Assembly (NCBI GenBank): GCA_946404035.1
Contig: CAMJCC010000004.1
Coordinates: 1 to 44,854, forward strand
From: an uncultured Clostridia bacterium
Lineage (GTDB): Bacteria; Bacillota; Clostridia; Oscillospirales; CAG-272
DNA: 44,854 nt
Direction: 5' to 3'
The notes beneath the pieces were generated by a model. The model searched no databases. It was not told the origin of the DNA and saw only the letters and a list, made by a program, of their open reading frames with translations. Every line of letters begins with the position of its first letter. Positions within the stretch are counted from its first letter, which is position 1. The position numbers and the translations under genes were made by a program. Below are positions 20,201 through 30,224 of this stretch, in pieces.

Positions 20201-21703
20201 GATGGGCATTCCGGGGTCAACGAAGGTATCGAAGCGGTCGAGGATCTCGCCGCCGCGGATCAGGACGGCGCCGATCTCGGTGATCCCGCAGGAACGGTTG
20301 TCAAGACCCGTCGTTTCGATATCGAAGACCACCATCTCGTCGGAGAGCGACGGCAGGGCGGTCCCGTAGACGGCGCGCTCGGTGTCGTTGACGTAGTAGC
20401 ACTCGATGCCGTAGAGGATCTTGACTTTCGCCTTTTGCTTTTTCTTGGCGAGCATCAGTTCGGGGAAACTCTGCACGTTGCCGTGATCGGTGACGGCGAC
20501 GGCGCGGTGTCCCCAACGCTCCGCCGTGGCGATCAGCTCGTCCGGGCGGATCAGCCCGTCCATCGTCGACATATTGGTATGCAGGTGCAGTTCCACCCGC
20601 TTTTCCTCGGCGTCGTCGGAGCGCAAAACCGCCTTGATCTTCGCGACCGATTTGGGCGAGAAGGTCAGTTCCCCGTCGTTATAGCGGTCGGCGAGCATCC
20701 GCCCGGCGGCGACGATGACCGTCCCCGGGGTCAGGGCGGCGAGCCAGTCCTCCTCCCCGGCGGCGACGGTACGCTTCATCTGGACAGACGAGGTGCCGTC
20801 CGAAAAGAAGACCGAATAGGTGATCCGATCGCCCGCGCGGTTGGCGCGCTTGTCGGTGGAAAAGACCGTCCCGTAGAGCAAAAGGTCGGAACGGGCGTCG
20901 GTCAGCGACGCCATCGGGGTCGGCGCGTCGAGCCGGACGGGAAGACCAAAGATCCACTCCGCCCCCTCGGTTTCAAAGACCGTGGTGCCGACGCGGAAGC
21001 GGGTGCCCATCTCGCGGGTGACCGCCGCCTTTTCCCCGCCGGTGAGCGAGGTCTTTTTGGCAAGGTTCTTTTTCTTTTCCTCTTCCTCGCGGGCTTTGCG
21101 CTCCTCTTCTTCCTGCGCCAATCGCGCGGCGTAGAGTTCGCGTTCCATTTCGCGGTTCTCCGCCTCGTAGCGGCGCTGACGTTCCGCCGTTTTCTCCTCC
21201 GCGTCGGAGCAGGAGCGGATCACGATCTTTCGCGTCACGCCGTACCGGCTGGCAAGGATGCGCTCGAGCAGGTCGGCGGTCTTGGTATCGTTGACCAGGT
21301 CGATGCCGGGGGCGAGGAACGGGATCTCGCAGACGATGGTCTCGCCGTCGTCGATATACGCCGCGTCGTAGAAAAAGCCGGGCGTCACCGCCCCGATCCA
21401 TGTCGCCTCGTCCGCCACCTCGTGCATACAGACGTCGGAACGGAAACACTCGGGGGGCATGTGCGGGAAGATGCGGAAGGACGCCGCGGAGTAGAGTTCG
21501 ACCAGCTCGCGCTCGATCGAGTGCAGAAGCCCCACGTCGACGCGCTGATCGAAATGCAGGTCGACCTCGACCCGCAGGGGATCGCGCCGGACCCGCATCC
21601 CGATCCACTCGCTCGACGCGAGAAGATCCCGTCGCGCGGGCGACGGGCTGTATTTTTGAAACCTTTTCAGAAAGGTCATTTTCTCGTTTTGGTTCTGATC
21701 CAT
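17291..21703 (-). CDS. polC: DNA polymerase III alpha subunit, PolC type
   Basis: 1470 aa; PHP LHLHTNMSTMDG, exonuclease VVFDIETTGLDN, polymerase PDIDLNFSGD. Confidence 0.98.
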   Translation of the reverse strand: MDQNQNEKMTFLKRFQKYSPSPARRDLLASSEWIGMRVRRDPLRVEVDLHFDQRVDVGLLHSIERELVELYSAASFRIFPHMPPECFRSDVCMHEVADEATWIGAVTPGFFYDAAYIDDGETIVCEIPFLAPGIDLVNDTKTADLLERILASRYGVTRKIVIRSCSDAEEKTAERQRRYEAENREMERELYAARLAQEEEERKAREEEEKKKNLAKKTSLTGGEKAAVTREMGTRFRVGTTVFETEGAEWIFGLPVRLDAPTPMASLTDARSDLLLYGTVFSTDKRANRAGDRITYSVFFSDGTSSVQMKRTVAAGEEDWLAALTPGTVIVAAGRMLADRYNDGELTFSPKSVAKIKAVLRSDDAEEKRVELHLHTNMSTMDGLIRPDELIATAERWGHRAVAVTDHGNVQSFPELMLAKKKQKAKVKILYGIECYYVNDTERAVYGTALPSLSDEMVVFDIETTGLDNRSCGITEIGAVLIRGGEILDRFDTFVDPGMPIPPEISKLTGITDEMVKGAPTPGEALRAFLDFAGDRVLIAHNANFDAGFLRVVSQKEGIPFPNTYLDTLALSRYVNPELKKHKLDVIAEHYKLGDFNHHRADDDAEMLARVFFVMCDRLREEGIRNFEEMNAAMSERADPLRLPTYHMVILAKNKTGLKNLYQLITASYLDYYKRFPRMPKSLIERHREGLIIGSACESGEVYRAVLDGIEGEPLDEIASFYDYFEIQPLSNNRFLIAQGKVKDDAALEELNRRIVALSKKTGKPCVATCDAHFLNPEDEIYRKILLKGMKFQDGDRDTKLYYRTTDEMLSEFAYLGEDLAREVVITNPNAIADQVEEYLPIPEGTYPPSIPGSDEELKRLCWERAKDWYGDPVPELVDTRLNKELSSIIEHGFAVLYMIAKKLVSYSESLGYLVGSRGSVGSSLVASMAGISEVNPLPPHYRCPKCRHTEFFTDGSVGSGFDLPDKNCPVCGTLLISDGHDIPFETFLGFHGDKSPDIDLNFSGDVQGKVHKFTEQLFGEGNVYRAGTIGTLASKTAYGYVMKYLEEKQITLPRAEIERLVLGCCGIKRTTGQHPGGIIVVPKEYDVSDFTPIQHPADDPNSDIKTTHFQFSYLHDTILKLDELGHDIPTKYKMLERYTNTSVLDVKMNDPAVYQLFESTKPLGISPEENGGCQLGTYGLPEMGTHFIQGVLMDAKPKNFADLLQISGLTHGTDVWLNNAQDLIKNGTCDISKVIGTRDGIMLDLIRYGLPNADAFQIMEAVRKGKGLTPEREALMREHGVPEWYIASCKKIKYMFPKAHAAAYVMSAIRLGWYKIHYPMEFYAAFLSVAPGGFDAGIVMKGKSAVTSTIAELQKKGNDATQKEAEMITTLQLVGECLARGIRFLPPDLKKSDASLFLPENGMIRMPFNSLSGLGDTAAQKIVEARSAGEFFSVDDLRQRAGLTRAVVDCLRSAGVLNGLTETNQISFF

Positions 21704-21713
21704 TTCGTCCTCG

Positions 21714-22790
21714 TCAGGTGGGGTCGGTTTTTTCGATCTCGTCGAGCAGGACCTCGACGATCTTGTCCTGGGGATACTTGGCGACGGTCACGCCGCGGCG
21801 GAAAAGCAGCGCCTCGCCGTCGCCGCCGGCGATGCCGATATCGGCTTCGCGCGCCTCGCCCGGTCCGTTGACGGCACAGCCCATAAAGGCGACCTTCAGT
21901 TTCTTGTTTCGCAGTCCGCGCTCGTCCAGCCCCTTTTCAAAGGCGGCAAGCAGAGGGATCAGGTCGATCTTCGTCCGTCCGCAGGTGGGACAGGAGATCA
22001 CGTCGATCCCGGCTTTCGGGTCAAGCCCGAGAGCGGAGAGGATCTCGCGCGCCGCCCGGACCTCCTCGACGGGGTCGGCGGTCAGCGACACGCGCACCGT
22101 GTCCCCGATGCCCTCGGCAAGCAGGGCGCCGACGCCGATCGCCCCCTTGACGATCCCGCGTTTCAATCCGCCCGCCTCGGTCACGCCGAGATGGAGCGGA
22201 TAGTCGGTCTTTTGCGCCAAGATACGGTTGGCTTCGATCATGGTCGGCACGTCGGAGGACTTGACCGAGATGACGGTGTCGTAGAAATCCAGCGCCTCGA
22301 GGATGGCGGCGTGCCCCAGCGCGCTCTCGGCGATCGCCTCCGCCGTGGGGGCGCCGTATTTTTGCAACAGGGGCTTTTCAAGCGAGCCGCCGTTGACCCC
22401 GATGCGGATCGGGACCCCCGCGTTCCGGCACGCCCGGACCACCTCCGCGACCTTTTCGCGCGAGCCGATGTTGCCGGGGTTGATGCGGATCTTGTCCGCG
22501 CCCGCCGCGACCGCCTCCAAGGCGATCTTGTAGTCGAAGTGGATATCCGCGACGAGCGGGGTTTTGATCCCCTGCTCTTTGAGATACGAAAAGATCGCAG
22601 CCGAACCGACGTCGGGGACGGCGAGACGGATCACGTCGCACCCCGCCGAGACCAAAGCCCGCACCTGACCGAGCGTCGCCGCGCGGTCGTGGGGGTCGGT
22701 ATTGGTCATGGACTGCACTGGGACGGGAGCGTTCCCCCCGATGGTCAGCCGTCCTACCCGGACGGCGCGGGACTGGCGACGAGCGGTCAT
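21714..22790 (-). CDS. ispG: 4-hydroxy-3-methylbut-2-enyl diphosphate synthase
   Basis: PVPVQSMTNTDPHD, SCPTCGRTKIDL, GCAVNGPGEAREADIGIAGG. Confidence 0.97.
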   Translation of the reverse strand: MTARRQSRAVRVGRLTIGGNAPVPVQSMTNTDPHDRAATLGQVRALVSAGCDVIRLAVPDVGSAAIFSYLKEQGIKTPLVADIHFDYKIALEAVAAGADKIRINPGNIGSREKVAEVVRACRNAGVPIRIGVNGGSLEKPLLQKYGAPTAEAIAESALGHAAILEALDFYDTVISVKSSDVPTMIEANRILAQKTDYPLHLGVTEAGGLKRGIVKGAIGVGALLAEGIGDTVRVSLTADPVEEVRAAREILSALGLDPKAGIDVISCPTCGRTKIDLIPLLAAFEKGLDERGLRNKKLKVAFMGCAVNGPGEAREADIGIAGGDGEALLFRRGVTVAKYPQDKIVEVLLDEIEKTDPT

Positions 22791-22814
22791 ATCCGGTTCC
22801 TTTCGTTTATCCCG

Positions 22815-23972
22815 TCAGAAAAAGGCGAGGATATCCTTTACGGTGATGAAGAGCAGTAGTCCGAAGAAGAAGAACGCGCCGATCGCGTCGATCGTCCCGG
22901 TCACCTTGCCGGGCAGACGGCGGCGCGAGATCATCTCGATCACGGTGTAGGCGAGGTGTCCGCCGTCCAGCGGCGGGAGCGGCAGGAGGTTGAAGATGCC
23001 GAGGTTCATCGAGATGATGAGCGTCAGGTATAAGAGGGTCGCCGCGCCCGACCTTGCCGCCTCGGTGATGGCGCCCGCCGTTCCGACGGGTCCCGAGACC
23101 GCGTTGATCGAGTAGCGCCCGGTCACGATGTCGAAGAGGGACTCCCAGATCATTTCGACGACGTAGGTCGATTTCCAGAAGGTCTGCTTGACCACCGTGC
23201 CGAAGGTCTTTTTGACGGCGTAGACCTTGAAGTCCGCCGCGCCGAGGGTCGTGCCCTGCTCGGTGACGGTCGGGAAAGTCACGAAGAGGTGCTCTTTGGT
23301 CCCGTCCTCGTGTTTGACGTAGAGGTCGAGCGCCTCTCCCTTGTACCCCTCGCGCAGGATCTGGTAGTAGAGCTGGTCGGAGATATGCACCTTATGCCCG
23401 TTGACCGAGAGGATGGTGTCGTTGAGTGAGAGGACGGCGGACGAGGTGATCTCGTTGCCGTTTTCGTCGACGACGGGATCCGAGAACTCGGCGATCTGCG
23501 TGCCGCCGACCCGGATGATCAGCGTTAAGATCAGCGTCAGGATCAGGGCGAGCAGGATATTCATCGCGGCGCCCGCCGCGTGGACGATCAGCCGCTGCCA
23601 GCCCGGACGGGAGATCAGCGTGTTGCCGTAATTGACGACGTAGTCCTCGTCGCCGGGTTTCGGCGGCTCCTTGACCTCGGGCCCGTGCGGGACCGCCTCG
23701 TGAGCGAACGGATTGTCAAGCGAATTCGCGTCGGTTTTCTCCCCCTCGTCCAGTTCGCCGCGCATCGAAACGAAGCCCCCGAACGGGAGCAGGCGGATCG
23801 AATAGCGGATGCCGGTCTTTTTCGATCTTCTCGAGAGGACCTTAGGTCCCATACCGATCGAAAACTCGGTGATCTCGACCCGGAAGATGCGGGCGGCGAT
23901 ATAGTGCCCGCACTCGTGGATCATGATGAGAAGACCGAAGATGAGAACGGCGAGCAGGATATAAAGGACCAT
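22815..23972 (-). CDS. rseP: Site-2 membrane metalloprotease with PDZ domain
   Basis: IHECGHYIAARIF, FSIGMGPK, NLLPLPPLDGGH. Confidence 0.95.
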   Translation of the reverse strand: MVLYILLAVLIFGLLIMIHECGHYIAARIFRVEITEFSIGMGPKVLSRRSKKTGIRYSIRLLPFGGFVSMRGELDEGEKTDANSLDNPFAHEAVPHGPEVKEPPKPGDEDYVVNYGNTLISRPGWQRLIVHAAGAAMNILLALILTLILTLIIRVGGTQIAEFSDPVVDENGNEITSSAVLSLNDTILSVNGHKVHISDQLYYQILREGYKGEALDLYVKHEDGTKEHLFVTFPTVTEQGTTLGAADFKVYAVKKTFGTVVKQTFWKSTYVVEMIWESLFDIVTGRYSINAVSGPVGTAGAITEAARSGAATLLYLTLIISMNLGIFNLLPLPPLDGGHLAYTVIEMISRRRLPGKVTGTIDAIGAFFFFGLLLFITVKDILAFF

Positions 23973-23994
23973 ATCGTTTCCTTTCTGTTTCCGC

Positions 23995-25182
23995 TCAGAG
24001 AAGCGTCGCGGCGACGGCGCGTGCTTCGCTATCGCAGTCGAGCAGTTCCCCGACGGTTTTCGCGCTCCGGCGGGCAGTCAACTTCTCCACCGTGTCGCAA
24101 ACGACCCGGAAGATATCGGTAAAGCCGATCTTTTCGTTTAAGAACGCCGCGACCGCGACCTCGTTCGCCGCGTTCAAAACGGCGGGAACGCCGCCCCCGA
24201 GTTTGATCGCGCGGTAGGCGAGCGGGAGCAGCGGGAAAGCGGCGGAGGGCGGGACAAAGTTCAGCGCCCCGATAGAAAACAGGTCGAGCGGCGGGGTCAG
24301 ACCCGGCAGCCGCCGGGGATAGGTCAGGGCGTACTGGACGCAGAGACGCATATCCGGCACCGACAGTTGCGCGACGACGGCGTTGTCAATATATTCCACG
24401 GCAGAGTGGATTATACTCTCGGGGTGGACGACGACCCGCACCGCGTCGGGCGACACGTCGAAGAGATGCACCGCCTCGATCACCTCGAACCCCTTGTTCA
24501 TCAGGGTCGCGGAGTCCACCGTGATCTTCGCCCCCATCTTCCAGGTGGGGTGATCGAGGGCGTCTTGCAGGGTCACTTGTTCGAGCTGTTCCCGCGTCAG
24601 GTTGCGGAACGGCCCGCCCGACGCGGTGAGCAGGATCGACTTGACCTCGCTCTTTTGTCCCGCGTGCAGGCATTGGAAGATGGCGCTGTGCTCGCTGTCG
24701 ACCGGGATGATCTCACAGCCGGTCTTTTTCGCCTCGGCTTTGACCAGTTCGCCGGCGACGACGAGCGTTTCCTTATTGGACAGGGCGAGCCGCCGACCGA
24801 GCGACACGCAAGCGAGGGTCGGGAGCAGTCCCGCCTCCCCCAGGATCGCGTTGACGGTGACCGGGGAGTTGACCTCGCGAATGGTCTCGCAGAGGGCGGC
24901 TTCCCCGCCCCGGACGGTGATCCCGGTATCGCGGAGCCGGGTCGAGAGGTCGCGCGCCGCCAAATCGTCCGCCATCACGCAGAAGCGGGGTTTGCACTTG
25001 CGCGCGAGCGCCTCCATCCCGTTTACGTCGGTGTTGGCGGTGATGAGATCGAGGGGGATCTTATGTTCCTCCGCGACCTCGAGCGCCTGCCGCCCGACCG
25101 AGCCGGTCGCGCCGAGGACCGAAAGCGAGGCGGGGAGGGCCCCGTCGCTTTTATCGGTTGCGGCGTACGGTACGGTGTTCAT
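23995..25182 (-). CDS. dxr: 1-deoxy-D-xylulose 5-phosphate reductoisomerase
   Basis: LGATGSVGRQAL, LSNKETLVVAGELV, PVDSEHSAIFQCL, ILTASGGPFR. Confidence 0.97.
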   Translation of the reverse strand: MNTVPYAATDKSDGALPASLSVLGATGSVGRQALEVAEEHKIPLDLITANTDVNGMEALARKCKPRFCVMADDLAARDLSTRLRDTGITVRGGEAALCETIREVNSPVTVNAILGEAGLLPTLACVSLGRRLALSNKETLVVAGELVKAEAKKTGCEIIPVDSEHSAIFQCLHAGQKSEVKSILLTASGGPFRNLTREQLEQVTLQDALDHPTWKMGAKITVDSATLMNKGFEVIEAVHLFDVSPDAVRVVVHPESIIHSAVEYIDNAVVAQLSVPDMRLCVQYALTYPRRLPGLTPPLDLFSIGALNFVPPSAAFPLLPLAYRAIKLGGGVPAVLNAANEVAVAAFLNEKIGFTDIFRVVCDTVEKLTARRSAKTVGELLDCDSEARAVAATLL

Positions 25183-25208
25183 CTCAAACTATCCTTTCCG
25201 GGGGTCTT

Positions 25209-26036
25209 TCACGAAAGAAAGGCAAAACCCCCGCCGATCTGCATTAAAAGCCAGAGCGTGACCGAGGTGGTGAGGACCGAGTCGAAACGGTCCATCACCC
25301 CGCCGTGCCCCGGAAAGATCCTGCCGTAATCCTTGATCCCGTGCTCGCGTTTGATGAGCGAGGCGATCAGGTCCCCGATCTGCGAGATTACAGCGACGAG
25401 CAGCCCGGCGACGCCGAGCATCCAGTAGTTGACCGTAAAGCCGTAGGAGAACTGCATCACCAGCCCGAAGACGATATAGCCGACGATGCAGAAGACCGTG
25501 CCGCCGACCGAACCCTCGACGGTCTTTTTCGGGCTGACCTCGGGGATCAGTTTGTGCCGACCGAAGAAACGCCCGGTGAAGTAGGCGAAAGTGTCGGTCA
25601 CCCACGGACCGATAAAGGCGAGCAGACAGAGGTAGGCGCCGAACGGCACGTCGTAGCGGATCGCAGACAGGGCGGCGAAACCGACCGAAATATAGATCAC
25701 GGTACACGCGACCGACGCCGCGTCGGCAAACGGGAACGCCCCGCGGCGAAAGACCGTCACGGAGATGACGAACAAAAGGTAGACCAGCGCCGCCGCGAGA
25801 AGGATCTTCGCCCCGACCGACGTGAAATAGAAGCCGAACGGAAGCCCGACGGCTATGATATACGCCGGGACCGAGAGCAGAAAGTCGCGCCCGCGACCCA
25901 GCGCCCGGAACATTTCGAAGATCGCCACGCCGGCAAGGATCGCCCAGGCGATCGGATAGGCGAGCGTTCCCGAGAAGAACAGGATCAGGACCAGGAGGGG
26001 GATCAGGACGCAGGCGGTCAGAATTCGTGTCAGCAT
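25209..26036 (-). CDS. cdsA: Phosphatidate cytidylyltransferase
   Basis: SPKKTVEGSVGG, GDLIASLIKREHGIKDYGRIFPGHGGVMDRFDS. Confidence 0.96.
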   Translation of the reverse strand: MLTRILTACVLIPLLVLILFFSGTLAYPIAWAILAGVAIFEMFRALGRGRDFLLSVPAYIIAVGLPFGFYFTSVGAKILLAAALVYLLFVISVTVFRRGAFPFADAASVACTVIYISVGFAALSAIRYDVPFGAYLCLLAFIGPWVTDTFAYFTGRFFGRHKLIPEVSPKKTVEGSVGGTVFCIVGYIVFGLVMQFSYGFTVNYWMLGVAGLLVAVISQIGDLIASLIKREHGIKDYGRIFPGHGGVMDRFDSVLTTSVTLWLLMQIGGGFAFLS

Positions 26037-26063
26037 AGTGCGCTCCTTTTCAGCAGGGCGGGA

Positions 26064-26780
26064 TCAAAGACCGCCGAAACGGCGGTGACGGCGGGCAAAA
26101 TCGGATAAGATCCGGTCAAGTTCGCGTTCGTTGAAATCGGGCCAGAGCGTGCCCGTAAAAAAATACTCGGCGTATGCCGATTGCCAGAGCAGGAAGTTGG
26201 AGGTGCGGGTGTCGCCGCCGGTACGGACGACGATATCGGGATCGGGTCTTCCCGCCGTGTCGATCGCCGCCGAGAGCGTCTTTTCGTCGCAGGGGAGTTT
26301 CCCCTCCTCGGCAAGCCGGTTGACGGCGCGGACGATCTCGTCGCGCCCGCCGTAGTTCAAGGCGATATTGACGCGGCTGGTGCGTCCGCGGCTCTCGCGC
26401 TCGAGTTTTTCCATCTTCTCGACGAGCCCGGGAGCCAGCCCATCCCGCCGCCCGATGAAGACGATCTCGACGTCGCGGTCGGCGTAGCGCGCAAAGGTGT
26501 CGTCGATGTACTTTTCGAGCAGGTCCATGATCGCGTCCACCTCGTGCTTGGGACGGCGCCAGTTCTCGGTCGAAAAGGCGTAGACCGTCACGGTCGGGAT
26601 GCCGCGGGCAAGGCAATGCTCGACGATACGCGAAAAGGTCTTCGCGCCCGCGCGGTGTCCCGCCTCGCGGGGCAGACCCCGGCGTTTCGCCCATCTGCCG
26701 TTCCCGTCCATAATAAACGCAATATGGGAGACGGCGGGCGGCGCCGTCTCCACTTTGTTGCGGCGGAATAATCCGAACAT
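26064..26780 (-). CDS. uppS: Isoprenyl transferase (undecaprenyl diphosphate synthase)
   Basis: HIAFIMDGNGRWAKRRGLPREAGHRAG, ALNYGGRDEIVRA. Confidence 0.97.
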   Translation of the reverse strand: MFGLFRRNKVETAPPAVSHIAFIMDGNGRWAKRRGLPREAGHRAGAKTFSRIVEHCLARGIPTVTVYAFSTENWRRPKHEVDAIMDLLEKYIDDTFARYADRDVEIVFIGRRDGLAPGLVEKMEKLERESRGRTSRVNIALNYGGRDEIVRAVNRLAEEGKLPCDEKTLSAAIDTAGRPDPDIVVRTGGDTRTSNFLLWQSAYAEYFFTGTLWPDFNERELDRILSDFARRHRRFGGL

Positions 26781-26781
26781 A

Positions 26782-27336
26782 TCAGATCTCCATGATCTCC
26801 TTGTTTTTCAGATCGGTGACCTGGTCGACCAGTTTGATATACTTGTCGGTGAGATCCTGCACGAGTTTGTCGCTCTGCTTGACCTCGTCCTCGGTCATAT
26901 CGCCGTCCTTTTTCAGCTGTTTGGTCTTGTCGTTGGCGTCGCGGCGGATGTTCCGGATCGCGACCTTCGCGCTCTCGCCCATCTTGGCGATCTGCTTGGT
27001 CATCTCGCGGCGGCGCTCCTCGGTGAGCGGCGGGAACGAGAGGCGGATCACTTTGCCGTCGTTCTGTGGGTTGATGCCGAGATCCGAGGTCAAGATCGCC
27101 TTTTCGATCGCGCGGCCGATCGAGGGATCCCACGGGGTGATGGTCAGCGTGCGCGCGTCACTCACGTTGACGGCGGCGACGCCGGTGATGGGCGTGGGGG
27201 CGCCGTAGTAGTCGACGCGGATGCGGTTCAGGACGTCGGGGGTCGCGCGCCCGGCGCGCAGGACCGTCAGTTCGTTGCGGTAGGCGTCGACGGTCTTGGT
27301 CATCTTCTCTTCAAATTCTTTGGTGTCGAGTTTCAT
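26782..27336 (-). CDS. frr: Ribosome recycling factor
   Basis: ELTVLRAGRATPDVLNRIRVDYYGAPTPITGVAAVNVSDARTLTITPWD. Confidence 0.97.
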   Translation of the reverse strand: MKLDTKEFEEKMTKTVDAYRNELTVLRAGRATPDVLNRIRVDYYGAPTPITGVAAVNVSDARTLTITPWDPSIGRAIEKAILTSDLGINPQNDGKVIRLSFPPLTEERRREMTKQIAKMGESAKVAIRNIRRDANDKTKQLKKDGDMTEDEVKQSDKLVQDLTDKYIKLVDQVTDLKNKEIMEI

Positions 27337-27376
27337 GGTCTTTTCCTCTTTTCTTATCGGTTTTCTCTTGGTCGGT

Positions 27377-28105
27377 TCAGACGTTTCCGTTGGTCGGGGT
27401 GACGATGGTGCCGAGGTGATCCCCGACGATGGCGCGCAGGATGTTTTCGGGGTCGGACAGCCCGAACACCAGGATCGGGATGTCGTGTTCCATACAGAAA
27501 GCGGTGGCGGTGGCGTCGATCGCCTTTAACCCGTGGGAGAGGATGTCGCCGCAGGAGATCTCGTCGATCTTCTCGGCTTTGGGGTCGAGCTGCGGGTCGG
27601 CGGTGTAGATGCCGTCGATGTTCTTTGCCATCAGCATCACGTCGGCGCCGATCTCGGCGGCGCGGAGCGCGCCGGCGGTGTCGGTCGAGAAGAACGGGAG
27701 CCCGATGCCGCACCCGAAGATGACGACCCGCTTCTCTTCAAGGTGGTGGATCGCTCTGTCGCGGCTGTACGGCTCGGCGTAGGGGCGGAGTTCGGCGGCG
27801 GTCATGACGCGCGCGTCAAGTCCCGCGTGGCAGAAAGCGTCCTGGAGCGCGATGGCGTTGATCGCGGTCGCGAGCATCCCCATCGAGTCGGCGCGGACCG
27901 GGTCCATATCCTTGCCCTGTCTGCCGCGCCAGATGTTGCCGGCCCCGACGATCACCCCGATCTCTGCCCCGAGATCAAGACACCGACGCACCACGTCGGC
28001 GAGTTTGGAAAGAAAGGCGTCGTCGTAGAGTTTTCCGCTTCCGGCGGAGAGCGCCTCGCCCGACAGTTTGAGGAGTACCCGTTTGAATTTCAGCTGCGTT
28101 CCCAT
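27377..28105 (-). CDS. pyrH: UMP kinase
   Basis: KRVLLKLSGEALSAG, GNIWRGRQGKDMDPVRADSMGMLATAINA. Confidence 0.97.
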   Translation of the reverse strand: MGTQLKFKRVLLKLSGEALSAGSGKLYDDAFLSKLADVVRRCLDLGAEIGVIVGAGNIWRGRQGKDMDPVRADSMGMLATAINAIALQDAFCHAGLDARVMTAAELRPYAEPYSRDRAIHHLEEKRVVIFGCGIGLPFFSTDTAGALRAAEIGADVMLMAKNIDGIYTADPQLDPKAEKIDEISCGDILSHGLKAIDATATAFCMEHDIPILVFGLSDPENILRAIVGDHLGTIVTPTNGNV

Positions 28106-28167
28106 AAACATCCTTCCCGGGCGCGCGCGTCGCGCGACCCGTTCGCTTTCGTTTTGTCTTCCCTCTT

Positions 28168-28196
28168 ATTTTATATTATTTTTCCTTTTTTGTAAA
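28168..28196 (-). promoter_or_regulatory. SigmaA promoter upstream of pyrH
   Basis: Minus strand TTTACA-17-TAAAAT, downstream of the tsf terminator. Confidence 0.65.
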
Positions 28197-28282
28197 CACC
28201 TTTTTTCGTTTTTTTCGTGCGCCCGTACGCGCATGACGCGAAAAACGGAGGGGGGCGGTCGCAAATTTTCCCCGGGATACAA

Positions 28283-28315
28283 AAAGAAAAGGCCGCACGA
28301 CCGTGCGACCTTTTC
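28283..28315 (-). terminator. Terminator after tsf
   Basis: Minus strand AAGGTCGCACG-GTCGTGCGGCCTTTTCTTTTT. Confidence 0.8.
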
Positions 28316-28338
28316 ACTTGTTTCGCTTGGGGTGCGGC

Positions 28339-29265
28339 TTACTTGCCGCCAACCATCTTCGCGACCTCCGCCGCGAGATCGTCCTCTCTCTTTTCGATGC
28401 CCTCGCCCTTGTCGAAGCGGATGCAGCCGGTGACCTTGATCGAGCCGCCGAACGCTTTCGCAGTCTGGTCGACGTACTTGGCGACGGTCAGGGCGTCGTC
28501 CTTGACGTACGCCTGCTCCATCAGGCAGTTCGCCTCGTAGAACTTGCCGAGCCGCCCGGTGATGATGCCGTCCAGCACCTTCTGGGGCTTGCCCGCCATC
28601 TTGGGATCCTGCGCCATCTGGGCGAGCAGGATCTCACGCTCGGAAGCGATGACGCTCTCGGGCACGTCGCTGCGGTTGACGTAGGGGGTAACGTAAGCCG
28701 CCGCCTGCAGCGCGATGTTCTTCGCGAATTCGGCGAAGCCGGCGTTGTTCTTCGCGGCGTCGTCCGCCTCGAAGCTGATGATGACGCCCGTGGCGCCGAG
28801 CCCGTGGATATAGGTGCTGACCAGCCCGTCCACGATGACGAACCGACGGACCGAGAGTTTCTCGCCCATCGTGAAGGTCTTCTCCTGCACCTCTTCCTCA
28901 ACGGTCTTGCCCGAGGAGGTCTTGCAGGACAGCAGAGCGGTCACGTCGGCGGGACGGTTCGCGATGATCGCCGCGAGGACCTCGCGCACGAAGGTGCGGA
29001 AAGTCTCGTTCTTGGCGACGAAGTCGGTCTCGGAGTTGACCTCGACCATGGCGGTCACGTTGCCCTCGGTCAGAATATCGACCAGACCGTCGGCGGCGAT
29101 GCGGCTCGCCTTCTTTGCGGTCGCAGCCATTCCCTTTTCGCGAAGGACCTTGATCGCTTCCTCAAAATCGCCGTTGGCGGCGACCAGAGCGTTTTTGCAG
29201 TCCATCATACCGCAGCCGGTCTGCTTGCGCAGTTCGGCGACGTCTTTAGCGTTGATAGTAGCCAT
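28339..29265 (-). CDS. tsf: Elongation factor Ts
   Basis: VAELRKQTGCGMMDCKNALVAANGDFEEAIKVLREKG. Confidence 0.97.
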   Translation of the reverse strand: MATINAKDVAELRKQTGCGMMDCKNALVAANGDFEEAIKVLREKGMAATAKKASRIAADGLVDILTEGNVTAMVEVNSETDFVAKNETFRTFVREVLAAIIANRPADVTALLSCKTSSGKTVEEEVQEKTFTMGEKLSVRRFVIVDGLVSTYIHGLGATGVIISFEADDAAKNNAGFAEFAKNIALQAAAYVTPYVNRSDVPESVIASEREILLAQMAQDPKMAGKPQKVLDGIITGRLGKFYEANCLMEQAYVKDDALTVAKYVDQTAKAFGGSIKVTGCIRFDKGEGIEKREDDLAAEVAKMVGGK

Positions 29266-29284
29266 TTTACTCTCCTTTTCCCGA

Positions 29285-30028
29285 TCACTCGGCGTCGGCG
29301 GTCTCTTCGGCAGGAGCTTCCTCCGCCTCGGTATCCACCGTCGCTTCGCCGCCCTTGCCCTCGATCACGGCGTCGGCAAGCGCGCCGGAGATCAGTTTCA
29401 GGGCGCGGATCGCGTCGTCGTTGCCCGGGATGATATAGTCGGCGTCGTCGGGGTCGCAGTTGGTATCGACGATCGCGATGACCGGGATACCGAGCTTCTT
29501 CGCCTCTTTGACGGCGTTCGCCTCTTTACGGGTGTCGGCGATGAACACGGCGTCGGGAAGACGGTCCATGTTCTTGATACCGCCGTAGATCTTTTCGAGA
29601 TCCTCGATCTCCTTGACCTTCTTCGCCGCTTCTTTCTTGGGGAGCAGGTTGAAAGTGCCGTCCGCCTGCATCTTTTCGAGTTCGTTCAGACGACCGATCG
29701 AACGACGGATGGTCTTGAAGTTGGTGAGCATACCGCCCGGCCACCGGACGTTGACGTAGTACATGCCGCACTTGATCGCCTCTTCGCGGATCGAGTCGGC
29801 GGCCTGCTTCTTGGTCCCGACGAAGAGCAGCGTGCCGCCCGCCTCGGAGAGGTAACGGACGTAGGTGTACGCCTCCTCGAACTTCTTGACCGTCTTCTGC
29901 AGGTCGATGATGTGGATGCCGTTTCTCGTGGTGAAGATGTACTCCGCCATCTTCGGGTTCCACTTCTTGGTCGGGTGACCGAAGTGAACTCCTGCCTCCA
30001 GGAGCTGCTTGATGGAAATGCCGAACAT
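29285..30028 (-). CDS. rpsB: 30S ribosomal protein S2
   Basis: [41 protein letters not shown]. Confidence 0.98.
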   Translation of the reverse strand: MFGISIKQLLEAGVHFGHPTKKWNPKMAEYIFTTRNGIHIIDLQKTVKKFEEAYTYVRYLSEAGGTLLFVGTKKQAADSIREEAIKCGMYYVNVRWPGGMLTNFKTIRRSIGRLNELEKMQADGTFNLLPKKEAAKKVKEIEDLEKIYGGIKNMDRLPDAVFIADTRKEANAVKEAKKLGIPVIAIVDTNCDPDDADYIIPGNDDAIRALKLISGALADAVIEGKGGEATVDTEAEEAPAEETADAE

Positions 30029-30159
30029 TGTGTTTTCCTCCTAAAAAAATTGGTTTTCCGCCGCAAAAGGAACCGATCGCCAACCGCCCGGGAGAAACGG
30101 ACGGCACCGGGAGATCTTCACCCTCTGCGTGAGAATTCGTGCCGCGAGGCACGTCGTCT

Positions 30160-30188
30160 ATAATATCATATTATTCTTTTTTTCGCAA
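30160..30188 (-). promoter_or_regulatory. SigmaA promoter upstream of rpsB
   Basis: Minus strand TTGCGA-17-TATTAT; leader of roughly 125 nt before rpsB. Confidence 0.65.
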
Positions 30189-30224
30189 GGGCTTTTTCGG
30201 GTTTTTCTTTTCGTTCACGAAAAA

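Noticed and set aside
19763-21871. 702-aa plus-strand ORF opposite polC (and 17750-19303, 517 aa)
   Set aside because: Mirror of polC with low-complexity Gly/Asp/Arg composition; no recognisable motifs.
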